Assembly (NCBI GenBank): GCA_030765065.1 | Contig: CM060988.1 | Span: 195,484,565 to 195,548,564, forward strand | Direction of reading: 5' to 3' | Origin: Deroplatys truncata | Lineage: Eukaryota > Arthropoda > Insecta > Mantodea > Mantidae | Length of the DNA: 64,000 nucleotides | Position numbers and translations under genes: made by a program | The notes under the pieces: model-generated | What the model saw: the letters and a program-made list of their open reading frames with translations, nothing else | Database searches by the model: none | Told to the model about the DNA's origin: nothing | Shown: positions 36,536 through 48,054 of the stretch, one piece after another | Numbering within the stretch: position 1 is the stretch's first letter | Layout: each line of letters starts with the position of its first letter

Positions 36536-36654
36536 ATTTATCGTAATCAACATGTGGAAGGCAAAGTGCCGAAGTTTAATCTGAAGCCGTGATAAGATAG
36601 CAGTGATAAGGTCTCCTGCTGCCTCATTTATTGTCTTTGTGCACAGTTGTAGTG

Positions 36655-36736
36655 ATGCATGAGTCACGGTTAATTACTGCTGTGGTGTTCACAGCCTTCT
36701 TGGTTGCTTACGGATGCTGCGCGGAGGCATTTCAAA
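36655..36736 (+). CDS. Gene B exon 1: signal peptide
   Basis: The ATG at 36655 (purine at -3) opens MHESRLITAVVFTAFLVAYG followed by CCAEAFQ. It has a short polar n-region, a ~14-residue hydrophobic core and a small-residue c-region with possible cleavage after CCA or AEA. The donor gtaagt starts at 36737 and leaves phase 1, matching the phase-1 acceptors of the EB exons downstream. A dedicated signal-peptide exon followed by a long first intron is usual for such modular genes. The upstream UTR and promoter are not defined; a polypyrimidine tract ends about 120 bp upstream. The alternative that it is a chance ORF is reduced by the strong donor and matching phase. Confidence 0.7.
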
Positions 36737-37204
36737 GTAAGTAACCTGCAGATTTGTGGTCATATTGGTGACTTTAGCTATCTATATTCTGGAAACAGTA
36801 ACAGTAGCAGTATCTCACAGATTTATTCTGTTTACGAGTTTATCAGCTATTACATTGTTTACCACTCTCTACCAGGGCGGCTTCTTACTGTGGTAGCACG
36901 CTTGTGTATAATCCTGGATTTCCCTTTAATGTAAACAACTGTATTATTTATGCACTTCAGTTTCACTCCGATCTGATCATGAGTAGTGGACTTCAGCAGA
37001 CGCTGCATTGTTTGCAGTTGCCAAATAGTGCACTCCTGTGGAGTGGAGTGGAGTGGAGTCGATCTGGTAGGTTCATGGTGAACCGAAGTGAATTTGCTAT
37101 GTACCTACCCTTGGAAGGGCTTTACCATAGGTAGGATGGATTTTTGTAAGGTGACGGTTTGGTGTTGATGTTGTGGTTGTGATGGGAGGTAGCGCTATGT
37201 TTTT
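36737..37204. other. Start of first intron of gene B
   Basis: No repeat or further exon recognised, apart from a short gtggagtggagtggagtc run near 37037. Confidence 0.4.
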
Positions 37205-38385
37205 ATAGGATCCTCATTGGCGCCAGTGCCCTGCTCCGCTGCTGTTTATTTTTTGTTTTAATTTTAATTGGTTGAATTTTATTGACCACTCCCATAGGGG
37301 AGGGGGTGTACTTAGTGACAGCATGTTTTTGCTGTTGGCAGGTTTAAAGCCTTCGTTACCGGGGTACCCGCAAGCCATGCGAGGGACCCGGTAGCGTCTG
37401 TATTGACGTTGTTGAGGTAAGTAGTCCCCCAGGGATCTGACAAGGGCGTTCTCATGGTAAATCAATTTGCCGTAAAATTTTATTGCCCGGTGTCGAATCA
37501 CTTCCTCCACATATGGTAGGGCCGAGGTCTCATGTAGTAGCCTTACTGGAAAGCGACGACAGACAGAATGGATGGACCGAAGTCCCCCATTCTGAATCCA
37601 CTGCAGCCAGGAATCTGCTGCCGTGCCCCACACCTCACAGGCGTAGAACATCACAGGTAATATAAGAGCTTTGTAAAGGCGCAACTTTAAGTGAACCGGC
37701 ATGTTGGAAGCCAGAACCGGGTATAAGGCAGCTACCGCCCCCTTAGCCCTGTTCATTGTTCCCTGCACGTGTTCACGAAAGGTTAGGCCCTTATTTAGAG
37801 TGACACCTAAATAGCGTATGGAATTCCCCCACTCTATCCTTTGCCCTGATAGGTGAAGGTTGGTTTGTCTGCAGCGGGGATTCGTCTCTTGGTGAACAGG
37901 ACAGCTTGGCTTTTGCACGGATTCACGGACATCCGCCACTGCCTGCACCAGAGTTGAACGAGAGGAGGTGTCGTTGTATAGGGTTGAAGGCTCTGAGAAT
38001 GTGTCTGCTGGTTGTGTATAGCAGGACGTTGTCAGCAAACTGGTCCATATCGACGCCTGGCGCCACTGGAAAGTCAGCCATGTACAGACTAAACAGTGTG
38101 GGAGAGAGCACAGAGCCTTCGGGGACTCCGCCTCGTAAGGGTTTTTGTGTGGATGTTTTCCCCGCTACTGCTACTATAAAGCAGCGTTGGTGTAGGAAAC
38201 TGTGTAAGATGTTGATAATTTGTCTGTGTAGACCAAGCTGAATCATTTTATATAGGAGTCCCTCATGCCAGGTCGTAAAGAAGGTCTTCTCCACGTCCAG
38301 AGACACCGCAGGAGTGAAGGCCCTGTCCTGGAAACCCAGGGCAGCAGCCTCCACCACTCGCAGCACTCCTGGCTGCAACCCACAG
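37205..38385 (-). pseudogene. Jockey-like LINE reverse transcriptase, 5'-truncated
   Basis: On the minus strand, beginning near 38385, the protein shows AVSLDVEKTFFTTWHEGLLY (RT motif with the first catalytic aspartate, normally DVEKAFD). It continues with PLRGGVPEGSVLSPTLFSLY (normally GVPQGSVLSP) and MDQFADNVLLYT, in which the catalytic YADD box is altered to FADN. A frameshift near 37930-38030 separates this from the C-terminal part (LSGQRIEWGNSIRYLGVTLN ... FREHV, PVMFYACEVWGTAADSWL, RHRAIKFYGKLIYHENALVR). These are the RT thumb and downstream region of jockey-clade ORF2. The 5' truncation and active-site change show it is dead. Confidence 0.85.
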
Positions 38386-38397
38386 TCATATAACGCC

Positions 38398-39785
38398 TAT
38401 ACATTTTTCACTATAAGCTGAAAGGAGCAGTAAACAAAACCACGTGACAAGACGGCATCTCATTGGCTGGTGGGCAAACTACAACCTCTCCCGCTTAGCA
38501 TGTCGACTCTTCCTCTACAAAAAAAAAAAAAAAAAACAGTTCGGTTCAGATCGTAACATTTTGTGCAGAGAAGTTTAAAAAATCCATTATTGTAACAGTT
38601 CATTTTATGAAACTAAATGTGTTTGTTGAGATTCACCTATGAAATAACAATAATTGAGTTTTATTTATGGACGCTCTTTAATTGCTGTGGTCCTTAGCGT
38701 CCCATTCTGTACTGGGCGTGAAAGACCGGGAATTTTGCTCAGAGACCTCTTTATCAGGTTCAATAGCAGAGGGTTTAAGAGGCTATGCGCAGGCGCTGCA
38801 GTTCCTTTCCGGATGAACCGCCAGTGTACTTTTGCAACGCGTTGAGAAAATCGCTACATTTCCATGGGGAATTGAAATCGATTTGAGTTTAATTCCATAC
38901 CGAATACGATCCGCATTTACATGTTAAATTCAATACGTATTGAGATCGATTTGGATACACAAAGTTCGAGAATAAAATAATTAAAACTTTTATGTTAGTC
39001 AACTTGGATTTAGGTGCCGAAACTGTTAAACATATGTTAATTTGTTTTTCTGTATATTTTAAGTGGGTTTTGAGGTTAGTGAATGTTTTTGAGAAGATAA
39101 ATTGCGAATTACGGAAGCGATAAAAGTGGCTTTGCTGTTTGTTTTAGTACACACGTGATTAACGATTTCCGCTAATAAAAACAAAATGACGAGCGTCAGC
39201 GCGTTACGAGTATAGTAGAGGATAGTATCTTTGGCGTATTCAAAACGATTTGAATACGGTAAGGTTTTCCATATAACAAATTTCGATCCGATCCTGCTTT
39301 ATAAGAGTTGGCCATTGTTTAACAATAATTGAACTTTGTTAGTGATGCAGAATTGTTGCTCGGATAGCTTGGGTCGTGTTTGTTTTAACCTATAATGCTA
39401 ATCGTTATTTAACTTGTTGACTCATAAAAGTTTAAAACAAAGGTGGTATACTGATATTAGTCATTAAATGAATGATTTCTAAAGCCTGAAGTTAACAACA
39501 GGTTAATCCAGTACCTTTAATCACAGATGAAGAACTGTTCAGGTACAACGTTTATTTGTCTACTCTTAGTATTGTGTGTTAGAAGTTTAGGATGTAAGGT
39601 AAAATATAGGAATAAGGCATACAATGTTTAAAAGCTAATGATTCCCAAGCTGCGCAATATACTGTATTCGCATTCTGTCTGAAGCAGTTTCCTCTCACGT
39701 CAACCTCCACGTGGTGCTGCCATGTGCTCGGCGGAGTTTTGTTTACTTCTCCTTTCAGCTTATAGTGCAACAGGTATAGGTATAG
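38398..39785 (+). mobile_element. TIR element X, copy 1
   Basis: Left end ctatacatttttcactataa and right end ttatagtgcaacaggtatag are inverted. The inner continuation gctgaaaggagcagtaaaca / tgtttacttctcctttcagc is also paired. Homologous copies are at 41505-43202 (opposite orientation) and 54880-55690. There is no transposase, so it is non-autonomous and its superfamily is unclear. A truncated SINE-B sits inside. Confidence 0.75.
38648..38766 (-). mobile_element. SINE-B, 5'-truncated, inside element X
   Basis: Matches the 3' half of SINE-B in antisense (gagttttatttatggacgct to gcctctttatcagg-type end). Copies X2 and X3 lack it at the same place, so the empty site is known. Confidence 0.75.
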
Positions 39786-40402
39786 GGCATGACGAACCAA
39801 GGGAGTGCACAGTTGCATTTATATATTTTGTGTGCTTAATGAGTTTCTCTGGCCGAAATACAGAATGTTCGCGAATCGCCAACCCACATTACAATATGAA
39901 GGATAGTAAAAGACCTCTACCGTAGTATCACTACATCAAGTAGGACTACTAGCTTCCGTTTCAGTTCTTTTATGTACAAGCTTTCCTGTGTAGCTAACAC
40001 TGTCACCGCGTACGTCACAGGCGGGCAGAAAGCAGTTTTGCGCTCATAACACAACGCAACCCTCACAAGAAACACGGAAGTAAGGCCTTGCTGCAAGGGA
40101 AGGGGGAGTGACAGTTGAGAGCAGTTTGGTTCACTATTATATTGTGTTTAAGTTGACTTTCTACATTTTTTGAAAGGTTTTTCACTCTCGTTGTATTGGT
40201 TCTTCGAGATAAATTAATATTGTTAAAATTGGGAAATTGCTGAGGTCACATAATTTCCACAGCTTTTGTCAGATATAGATTTAGAAATTCACCTACTTGA
40301 AAAGGTTTTAGGTACCGAGCGATCTACCAGCACGTTCAATTCCTTAAAAGAAAAAAAAGTCCAATTCCTAAAAATTCTTAAAACAAATAAAATAATAATA
40401 AA
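39786..40402. other. Intron of gene B, nothing recognised
   Basis: Sequence between element X copy 1 and a HINE copy, without exon or repeat match. Confidence 0.35.
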
Positions 40403-41247
40403 AATCTGATGTGTTACACTCACACGACTTTCTCTACTTTCATACAAACTATGTTTACAAATGCTTATTCTCCATCTACTTCATGTTAATCGAAAGAAAC
40501 ATTTGCAGAAACTATCTTATTGCTAATTTTCTTGTAGATGCAAGGAGAATTGGTAGGCATTAAGCAATAGTCAAATGTTTTAAGATCTGGATGCTATGTG
40601 GAGCATTCCATTCCCTTTTCATGTCCAGGACATAAAAAAACGAATAACGAATTACGATATGAGAAAAAGCATAAGTATTCCAGAATTAAAAAAATAACAA
40701 GGAATATCTCGGAAATAGTTCACTCAAAAAAAATGTATGTGACATAAATTGGTATTTTAACGAGACTAAATTTTTTTGTGTAGTAAAATTTTGTCTATCT
40801 CTTACGGTTTACCAGTTATTCAAAATTCATCCAGAATGAAGACGGCTTTTGGGGATATTCCCAGAAAATTCAAGATATATATTTCATTTTCCATGAAATT
40901 ATCTTAAACATATGATATTTTAATTAAAATCGTTACAACCATTTTTGAGAAAATCAAGATTTTCGAAAAATGTTCCATGTAAAGGGTACTCTGGGGTGGG
41001 GACATTTTCTTGAAAATCTTCGTATTGTATCTTTGAAATATACTGAACCTAATTACCAAATTTGGATTTAATGACTTTTCGTTTTTTAGTTATGCTGTTC
41101 ACAGACATACAGGCACCTTTTTCTAAAAATGCTTTTTTTTTGCATTCAGGGGGCCTCAAAATATGTATTTCCGGTGAAATCTTGATATCGAATTTTTGGG
41201 TGGAATGCAATACTTCCCCTACTTACTATATGCAGTAGAGAAGGTAA
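40403..41247 (-). mobile_element. HINE-like repeat, full length, reverse
   Basis: Starts aaaatctgatgtgttacact and ends tatgcagtagagaaggtaa. The microsatellite is almost gone (acagacatacaggcacc). Confidence 0.85.
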
Positions 41248-41504
41248 TAACAAGGTACAATTATTTCCCCGTGCAACACATATCTCTAATGTCATTATAT
41301 GAAGCATGACATCTAACATAGTGTCTTTAGATGTTGCCTCTAAATAATGTTTTTGAGCAAATTAAACATTTCACATTCTGCTCATCCTCCCAATCTGCAC
41401 GAAATTCCTGTTTTCCGTAAAACGATGGTTTAGTAGGCAATGCCATCGCGAACTCTACCACTGAATTGTTTACTTCCAGCCACCCTCTCACCACTTGACT
41501 ATAC

Positions 41505-43202
41505 CTGTTTCACTATAAGCTGAAAGGAGAAGTAAACAAAACTCCGCCGAGCACATGGCAGCACCACGTGGAGGATGACGTGAGAGGAAATTGCTTCAGA
41601 CAGAATGTGAATACAGTATATTGCACAGATTGGGGATCATTAGCTTTTAAACACTGTATGTCTTATTCCTATATTTTGTCTTACATCCTAAACTTCTAAC
41701 ACATAATACTAAAAGTAGAAAAATAAAAGTTGTACCTGAACAGTTTGGCATCTGTGATTAAACGTACTGGATTAAATGTTGTTAACTTCAGGCTTTAGAA
41801 ACCATTCATTTAATCACTAATAACAGTATACCACATTTGCTTTAACCTTTTATGGGTCAACGGGTTAAATAACGATTAGCACTACCCTCTGTCGCCGTTG
41901 TGGCAGAGAGCACGAAACCCTTGCACATGTTCTGGGTGCTTGCCCATACGGAGAAGTGCTGCGAAACAGCAGACATCACACAATAGGAGACGTGATTGCA
42001 GCAGATATGAAGGTAAAAGGTTTTCAGGTCCACGAGGAGGTGTATGGATTATCCAACAATGGTAGCAGCAGTCGCATTGACATCATCGCCTACAAGACAT
42101 CTGACAGTAGTGGGTTAATCATTGATCATACTGCGCGCTTTGAATCCCACTGTCACAGCCCGAAGAAGCAGAAGCAGAAAAAACGCCATTTATGATACCA
42201 CTATCTCCTATTACAAGGATAAATACAATTTAAATAAAATCTCAGTCACAGGATTGATGATAGGAGCTAGAGGGACAATAGCCAAAAATCTACACACGTT
42301 TTGGGTAGATTATGGCCTAGATAAACACCTACTTTATCAAATAGCAATCATGGCTATTAGAGGAACAATTCTCATCCTCAGAAATCATTTGTATTCAATA
42401 TAATATCGATACACTACTTTACAAAACATTGAAATTATTAAATTATTATATATTTATTTATTTTAACTGCATAATAGGATTGTTTTATACCACTTCTCTG
42501 TCCCGATTTAAATTCATTTGTATTTCTATTTTAAGCTGATTTTCATTGTTTTGATATGTTAACTATAAATCGTCATTATCATTGTTAATTTAAATTTAAA
42601 TTTGTTAATTGTGTAGCTATACTTTGTCTATATGGTAGCCCTTAATTGAGGGAAGTTTTATAATAGAAAATAAATAATAAATTAAAAAACAACAAAAAAC
42701 AAACGCGATCCAAGCTATCCTAGCAGCAATTCCACATCACTAACAAAGAAGTTCAATTATTGTTAAACAAAGGCCAACCATATTCATCGATTAAAGGTGG
42801 GTACTTTTCACAGAATTTGTTAAAAAGATTTAACACAATTGTCTTCTTCCCATTCCCCTCGTTTGTGTTTTCCAAGTGGCCAAGGATTCTCAGCCGGAAA
42901 CGAACTGCAGCGCCTGCGCATAGCCTCTTAAACCCTCTGCTATAACGGTTCATGTAGTTATAGGTGAATCTGAACAAACACATTTAGTTTCATAGATTGA
43001 ACTGTTACAGTAATGAGTATTTTAAATTTCTCTGCACGAGAATAACCACAAAATGTTACGAACTGAACCGAACTGTTTTTTGTAGAGGAGGAGACGACTG
43101 CTAAGCGGGAAAGGTTGTAGTTTGCCCCCAGCCAATGAGGTGCTGTCTTGTCACGTGGTTTTGTTTACTTCTGCTTTTACCTTATAGCGAAAAAGGTATA
43201 GT
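41505..43202 (-). mobile_element. TIR element X, copy 2, split by a LINE
   Basis: Left end ctatacctgtttcactataa and right end ttatagcgaaaaaggtatag. The internal sequence is the reverse complement of copy 1, interrupted at about 41880-42697 by the 3' end of an R2-like LINE. Copies 1 and 3 give the uninterrupted site. Confidence 0.75.
41880..42697 (+). pseudogene. R2-like LINE 3' end with endonuclease domain
   Basis: The frame opens LCRRCGREHETLAHVLGACP, a C-X2-C-X9-H-X4-C zinc knuckle. It is followed by a region containing SSRIDIIAYKTSDSSGLIID, which resembles the restriction-like endonuclease domain (R-x-D-x-x-A ... D) carried C-terminally by R2/NeSL/CRE-type LINEs. After a frameshift near 42180 it continues ISYYKDKYNLNKISVTGLMI, GARGTIAKN and RGTILILRNHLYSI, the typical C-terminus of this group. 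The RT domain is missing through 5' truncation. It ends in an A-rich tail inside element X copy 2. Its target here is not rDNA. Confidence 0.75.
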
Positions 43203-43698
43203 AACACTGACCCAGGCTGTGTGCGGTTTAGTCGCATTGACTACACTCTGAGTCGCGATACAAACTTTGCTCACCTCTGGAGTACGAGACAAGTGTATTT
43301 GGTGTGCTAGCATTTAGCATTGATGATTACTTCGATCTAATCGACATACTGTATTTATTATTGTTTTAGTAGTAAGGCATACTGTTTATAATCATGAATA
43401 CTAGTTTAATGTTCCACAATACCTACAGTGTAATAGTAATAATAACAACAATAATACGTATCGTTCGTTATGTATTAGAAATCAGATGATTATCTGTTAG
43501 GTAGCGGCATTAACCTACCTATCCGCAGCTGTGCTTTGTGTAAGATTGGTTAAGGCGGCGGATTTCTAACGAAGAGGTTTCGAGTTTGAATCCCGCTCCC
43601 GCCTATAGGTTTTTTACGCCTGTAATGCATACTCCAGAAAGATTATCTTATTAGTCTGGACAAATACGTTTCCAGAATATTTCTTTCGGGAATAAAGT
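43203..43698. other. Intron; tRNA-like fragment at 43545-43605
   Basis: Mostly unassigned. At 43545-43605 ggttaaggcggcggatttct and cgagtttgaatcccgctccc are box A/B-like, so this is probably a SINE head or tRNA relic and not a functional tRNA. Confidence 0.4.
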
Positions 43699-43998
43699 CG
43701 TCCTCCGTGGTGTAGAGGTTACCATACTAACCTCTAGTCCCTAAGACCGCGGGTTCAAACCTGGCGGAGGGCGATGGATTTTTATTTTTCGGGCATAAAA
43801 ATCCTTAGTATGACTTGCTTCGGAAGGGAAGTACAACTGGTGGTCCGTGTCGTAGATTTACGGCACGTAAAAGAACCTCAAGCCTGATAAAGGGGCCTCT
43901 GAGAAAAAATACCGGTCTTTCACGCTCAATATAGAATGGGACGCCAAGGACCACAGCAGTTAAAGAGCGTCCACAAATAAAACTCAATTTAATTTTAA
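43699..43998 (+). mobile_element. SINE-B, near full length
   Basis: Head cctccgtggtgtagaggtta and gcgggttcaaacctggcgga, body and agagcgtccacaaataaaac tail as in the copy at 7231. Confidence 0.8.
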
Positions 43999-44118
43999 TT
44001 TTTTCGGGAATAAAAGCGCTGGTTCTCTCGTGCTCTTGAAATTCAGATGCAAATAGAGTGGCAGACGGAAGGTCCAACGACAAATGCGTAATTATTAACT
44101 GATTAACAATAATGTATC

Positions 44119-44400
44119 AAAAAACATTAAATTGAGTTTCATTTATGGACGCCCTTTAACTACTATGGTCCTTAGCGTCCCATTCTATATTGGGCGTGAA
44201 AGATAGCTTATTTTGCTCAGAGGCCTCTTTATCAGGCTTGAGGTTCTTTTACGTGTCGTAAATCTATGACACGGGACCACCGGCTTTACTTTCCTTCCGA
44301 AGGAAGCCATGCCAAGGATTTTTACGCCCGATAAAATCCATCGCCCTCCGCCAGGTTTGAACCCGCGACCTTGGGAACTAGAGGCTAGCATGGACTAATA
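44119..44400 (-). mobile_element. SINE-B, reverse orientation
   Basis: Reverse-complement match to the family: tail ttgagtttcatttatggacg at left, head ccaggtttgaacccgcgacc and ctagaggctagcatgg at right. It lies ~120 bp from the + copy at 43699, making an inverted pair. Confidence 0.8.
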
Positions 44401-45238
44401 AGAGAATAGCATTCCTAAGGAAATCACACACAACATACATATTGTCGAAACACTCACAACACGAAGACAAAGCAACGACTGAGACAGCACACAGCTAATA
44501 AACGCGCCCTTGACACATCCTGCGCCGCTTCTTTGCAGTGCCATAATACCGAGGTCGTACGGCCTTGGCATAAAACGAAGGCACTGTATTTTTGGAAATG
44601 GTTACAACCAGTTAAAGAAGATAGCGCAAAAAGTAAAGCAAAAAGAAAGGCTCTTTTGAAAGCCAGAATCACCTGAAGAATATAAAAGCTACTGACAGTA
44701 CAAACATTTCTCAGGTAATTACTATGTTAATTTATTTACTAAGAAATTTCCAATGATTAAACTAATTTTAACTTAATTATTCACTTAATCAAAAGATAAA
44801 TTACCGGCAATAAAATAGGCCTAAACTACCAACAGAAATACTATAATAATGTTTTCTATGACTTATAGCAATGATGTAACGTATTTCTGTAGCTGAACTT
44901 TGTTCGACCTGTAGGGAGATTCTACGTTTTTTTTTGGTTGGCAACACTGCCATGCACTGAACATTAGTACGTTGCGTGTACGTTACACTGTGTTTCAATT
45001 AGTAAATCACAGTAAACGGTCCGATACGGAGAAACAATGAATTCCGTTCAGTCTCTTTTAGCACGTCTTGATAAATCTACATCAAATCTAAAGAAACACC
45101 CAGCTGTTAAAATAAAAAACAAGACGTTTTAACAGCGATGTGTATGTGAATATGACGGATTTTGTGGTTGTGATGTTTTAAAAATGCGCTATTTTGCTTT
45201 TCTTGAGTTTAATTTGGGGTCCAAATACACTGAATATC
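44401..45238. other. Intron, nothing recognised
   Basis: No exon or shared repeat seen. Confidence 0.35.
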
Positions 45239-46530
45239 TACGAGGGGCACTATTTATATTTTGATCCTAATAATTAAAACAAAGTAATTTCGTTTGAATA
45301 CTACTTTATTGTTTTTCAATATATTCTCCTTTATGATAAATATAATTTTGCATCTGTTTGAACCATTTGTCAAAGCATTTATTCCAGTCTTCTTGAAACA
45401 CCTCCAAAACATGAATTTGAAGGCATCAACGGCTTCTTCTGCCAACGAAAATCGTTGTCCACACAATTTATTTTTGATGTTCGGGAACAAAAAGAAGTCA
45501 TTGGGTGCCAAATCAGGATTGTATGGCGGATGACCCACCAATTCGATTTTTTGAGCCTTCAAATACTCTGTTGTTAGACGAGATGTGTGTGCGCTCGCAT
45601 TATCTTGATAAAGAACGATCCTACGGTTCTTGTTGGATTTCCTTACTTCACCGAAGACTTCCGGCAAACAAATGGTTGTGTACCATTCGGCATTGACCGT
45701 TTTACGTTCCTCTAAAGGCACTGTTGCCACATGGCCAGTTTTGCTGAAAAAGCAGGCGACCATTTGCTTCGAAGTGCTTCGAGTGCGAACAACCTTTGTT
45801 GGATTTGCTTCATCTTGAAACACCCATACAGTCGACTGCTGTTTACGTTCCGGCTCATACGCATAGATCCATGATTCGTCACCTGTTACAATCTTATATA
45901 CGTCTTTTGAGGCACCGCCATTGTATTTCTTGAGCATCTTTAATACACCAATCGACACGAGCATCTTTTTGGGATTGCGTCAAATTATGTGGGATCCAAC
46001 GAGAGCAAACCTTTTTCACGGCTAAATAATCATGCAATATTTTATATATGCTGGTGGAACTAATGCCTAGGGTTGCCTCAATCTCACAATATGTCGCATG
46101 ACGATATTTCATTATTAGTTTTTGCACAGCTTCAGTGTTTTCTGGCACAACTGATTTTGGACGACCTTCACGAACTTCACCATTGAGCGAACGGCGGCCA
46201 CGATTAAATTCGTTATACCAACGTTTCACAGTGGCAAAGGATGGAGCTCCGTCGCCAAATGTAGAAGTTAGTTGATCGATGCACTCTTGTCTTGATTATC
46301 CACGTCGAAAGTCGTAATAAAACATTGCTCGAACATTTTCACGAGTTAATTCCATGTTTTTGTTCACACACAATTTTCAAGTTAGTGTAAGCAAAACAAA
46401 TGACGATCTATTAACAAAATGTTTGAAGTAGATTATGGTAAAAACTGTAAAAATTTCCATTGGAAACGTCAGATGGCATCTACAACATTCAGGATTGCCA
46501 AGGCTCAAAATATAAATAGTGCCCCTCGTA
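45239..46530 (-). mobile_element. Mariner element, nearly intact
   Basis: Inverted repeats tacgaggggcactatttata at 45239 and the matching end tataaatagtgcccctcgta at 46530 define a 1.29-kb element with TA ends. This is the best-preserved autonomous-type transposon in the window. Confidence 0.9.
45254..46355 (-). pseudogene. Mariner transposase, one stop and one frameshift
   Basis: The start at 46355 gives MELTRENVRAMFYYDFRRG followed by an in-frame TAA and then SRQECIDQL. The DNA-binding and linker region (VKRWYNEFNRGRRSLNGEVR, EGRP) is open. A one-base frameshift lies near 45920-45950, at the end of ARVDWC. The catalytic motifs are VTGDESWIYAYEP, LYQDNASAHT and PPYNPDLAPNDFFLF; the second and third aspartates are separated by 34 residues (DD34D). 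The total length agrees with mariner transposases of about 345 residues. It would bind the element's inverted repeats and move it at TA sites if repaired; in this copy the two lesions prevent that. Confidence 0.92.
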
Positions 46531-46664
46531 TGGACAAAACATGGTGTGAATGATTTATAGCATCTCCTTGACTTCCCAAAATACTATGTGTTATAATAAC
46601 CCAGTTACAGATAATTTATAATGAACGTATTCATAACACCTGGAAGTCTTTTATTGTTAATAAC

Positions 46665-48046
46665 TAGGGCCCGGATTTTTAGGTGGAATAAATCTTCATT
46701 TTAGGTTCCTTATATGCTTAAAATAGGTATTTTATTAGGTTTTTCTTGATTAAAATAGTTTTTTATGTTTTGCTTCGTGGATCAATACAGGCATCAATAA
46801 TTTTGCTTTTCTGGTACATATTTATGAGATTAATATTTTTGTCATGGCAGTAGATACATACATTCCCAAATTTTCTGGCATACATTATTTCCTATTATCA
46901 GGTAACACATTCTTGTGTGAAGAAAAGGTTGTTTCAACGGAACATGACCTCATTGGAGTGTAGAACATAGAGGCCAGTGCAGCAGGTTCTAGAGGTAGTT
47001 GTCCTGTGTACTTTTCTCCCTGCAATACTGAATTGATGATTTTCATAACTTCAAAAACAGGATTTAGTTGAATCTTCTGCAACTTCAAAGAACATGCAAC
47101 TCCGACTGGTCCAGTTATTTGTTTACTGGAAACATTGCCAATGATGTCTAGAGCATCTTTCAGTGGCAAAGTTGTACTTTCCAACCGGAGAGTAGCTTCT
47201 GGTATAAAACAAAAATGTGTCTTAATATACACAAGGGAAGTGGCAAGAGTGGGGCACTCAAGTGACTTCTTAGCCTTGACATTGCAGGAAGCTTCTGTTT
47301 CATCCAATTCATTGACAACATTTTTAGTGCCCTTTAAGTGCTCAGCATAGTAAATGGCAGCAGACAGTCAAGTATCAGCTCAGGTGGAAGAGGGGTTGCT
47401 GGTACTTTCTCTTTGAACAATTGTATACGTGTTGGGGCTTTAAAGAAAACCTTCTTGACCAAAGATATCAGGCTGTTCACGTCATCGAAGTGGCTTCTAA
47501 TCTCCTCTGCAAGGCGGTGCAGACCGTGGGCCAAGCATGTAACATGTAGCATGGTCGGGTGGAAGGACTGTAGAACCCCCGGGCCTCAACATGTAGGCAG
47601 CACTGTCTGACAGTAACGAAAGTGAGGTGTGGATCTGCAGGAATCTATTTTTCAATAAATGTGATTTAGGTATTGTTTCACTATACAACAATTACATTGG
47701 AAAAGCACTCTCGGTTACGCTCCTCCTGACCTTCTATCAGCTGCATCCAGGTGTCACCAGGTCACATTGGCTGTGTTTAACTATAGTAACTTGAACTACC
47801 TACTGGCTATAAGTGGTGGAAATAATTTTACAATGAGTTTCAATCCGAAAATGACATTCTTCATTTCGAAAAAGGAAAAACAGCTATTTAGGTTATTTTA
47901 GATGTCAACCCCTCATTTAGGTTTTTTTAGGTGTAATGAAATTCATATATTCTGCTCCAAGAAGTGTGAAACGAGTATATATCATGAAATGTGTTAATTA
48001 AATAGCGAGGAAAAATATAGGTTAAAACCTAAAAATCCGAGCCCTA
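46665..48046 (-). mobile_element. hAT element with 8-bp target duplication
   Basis: Ends tagggcccggatttttagg and cctaaaaatccgagcccta are inverted, flanked by exact ttaataac at 46657-46664 and 48047-48054. The internal coding remnant lies on the minus strand. Confidence 0.92.
46885..47552 (-). pseudogene. hAT-like transposase remnant
   Basis: Two open pieces on the minus strand. The first, 47552-47334, reads [20 protein letters not shown], then [20 protein letters not shown] and [13 protein letters not shown]. This matches the central part of a hAT family whose copies carry the CLAHGLHR-x-AEE block. The second, 47307-46885, contains TGPVGVACSLKLQKIQLNPV and a C-terminal SMFYTPMRSCSVETTFSSHK, comparable to the hAT dimerisation region (P-x-x-S-x-x-x-ER-FS). 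A stop and frame change separate them and the N-terminal zinc finger is missing. Its deletion and breaks make it inactive. Confidence 0.7.
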
Positions 48047-48054
48047 TTAATAAC

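Noticed and set aside
37906-38241. + strand ORF of 111 codons
   Set aside because: It is the shadow of the jockey-like reverse transcriptase on the minus strand.
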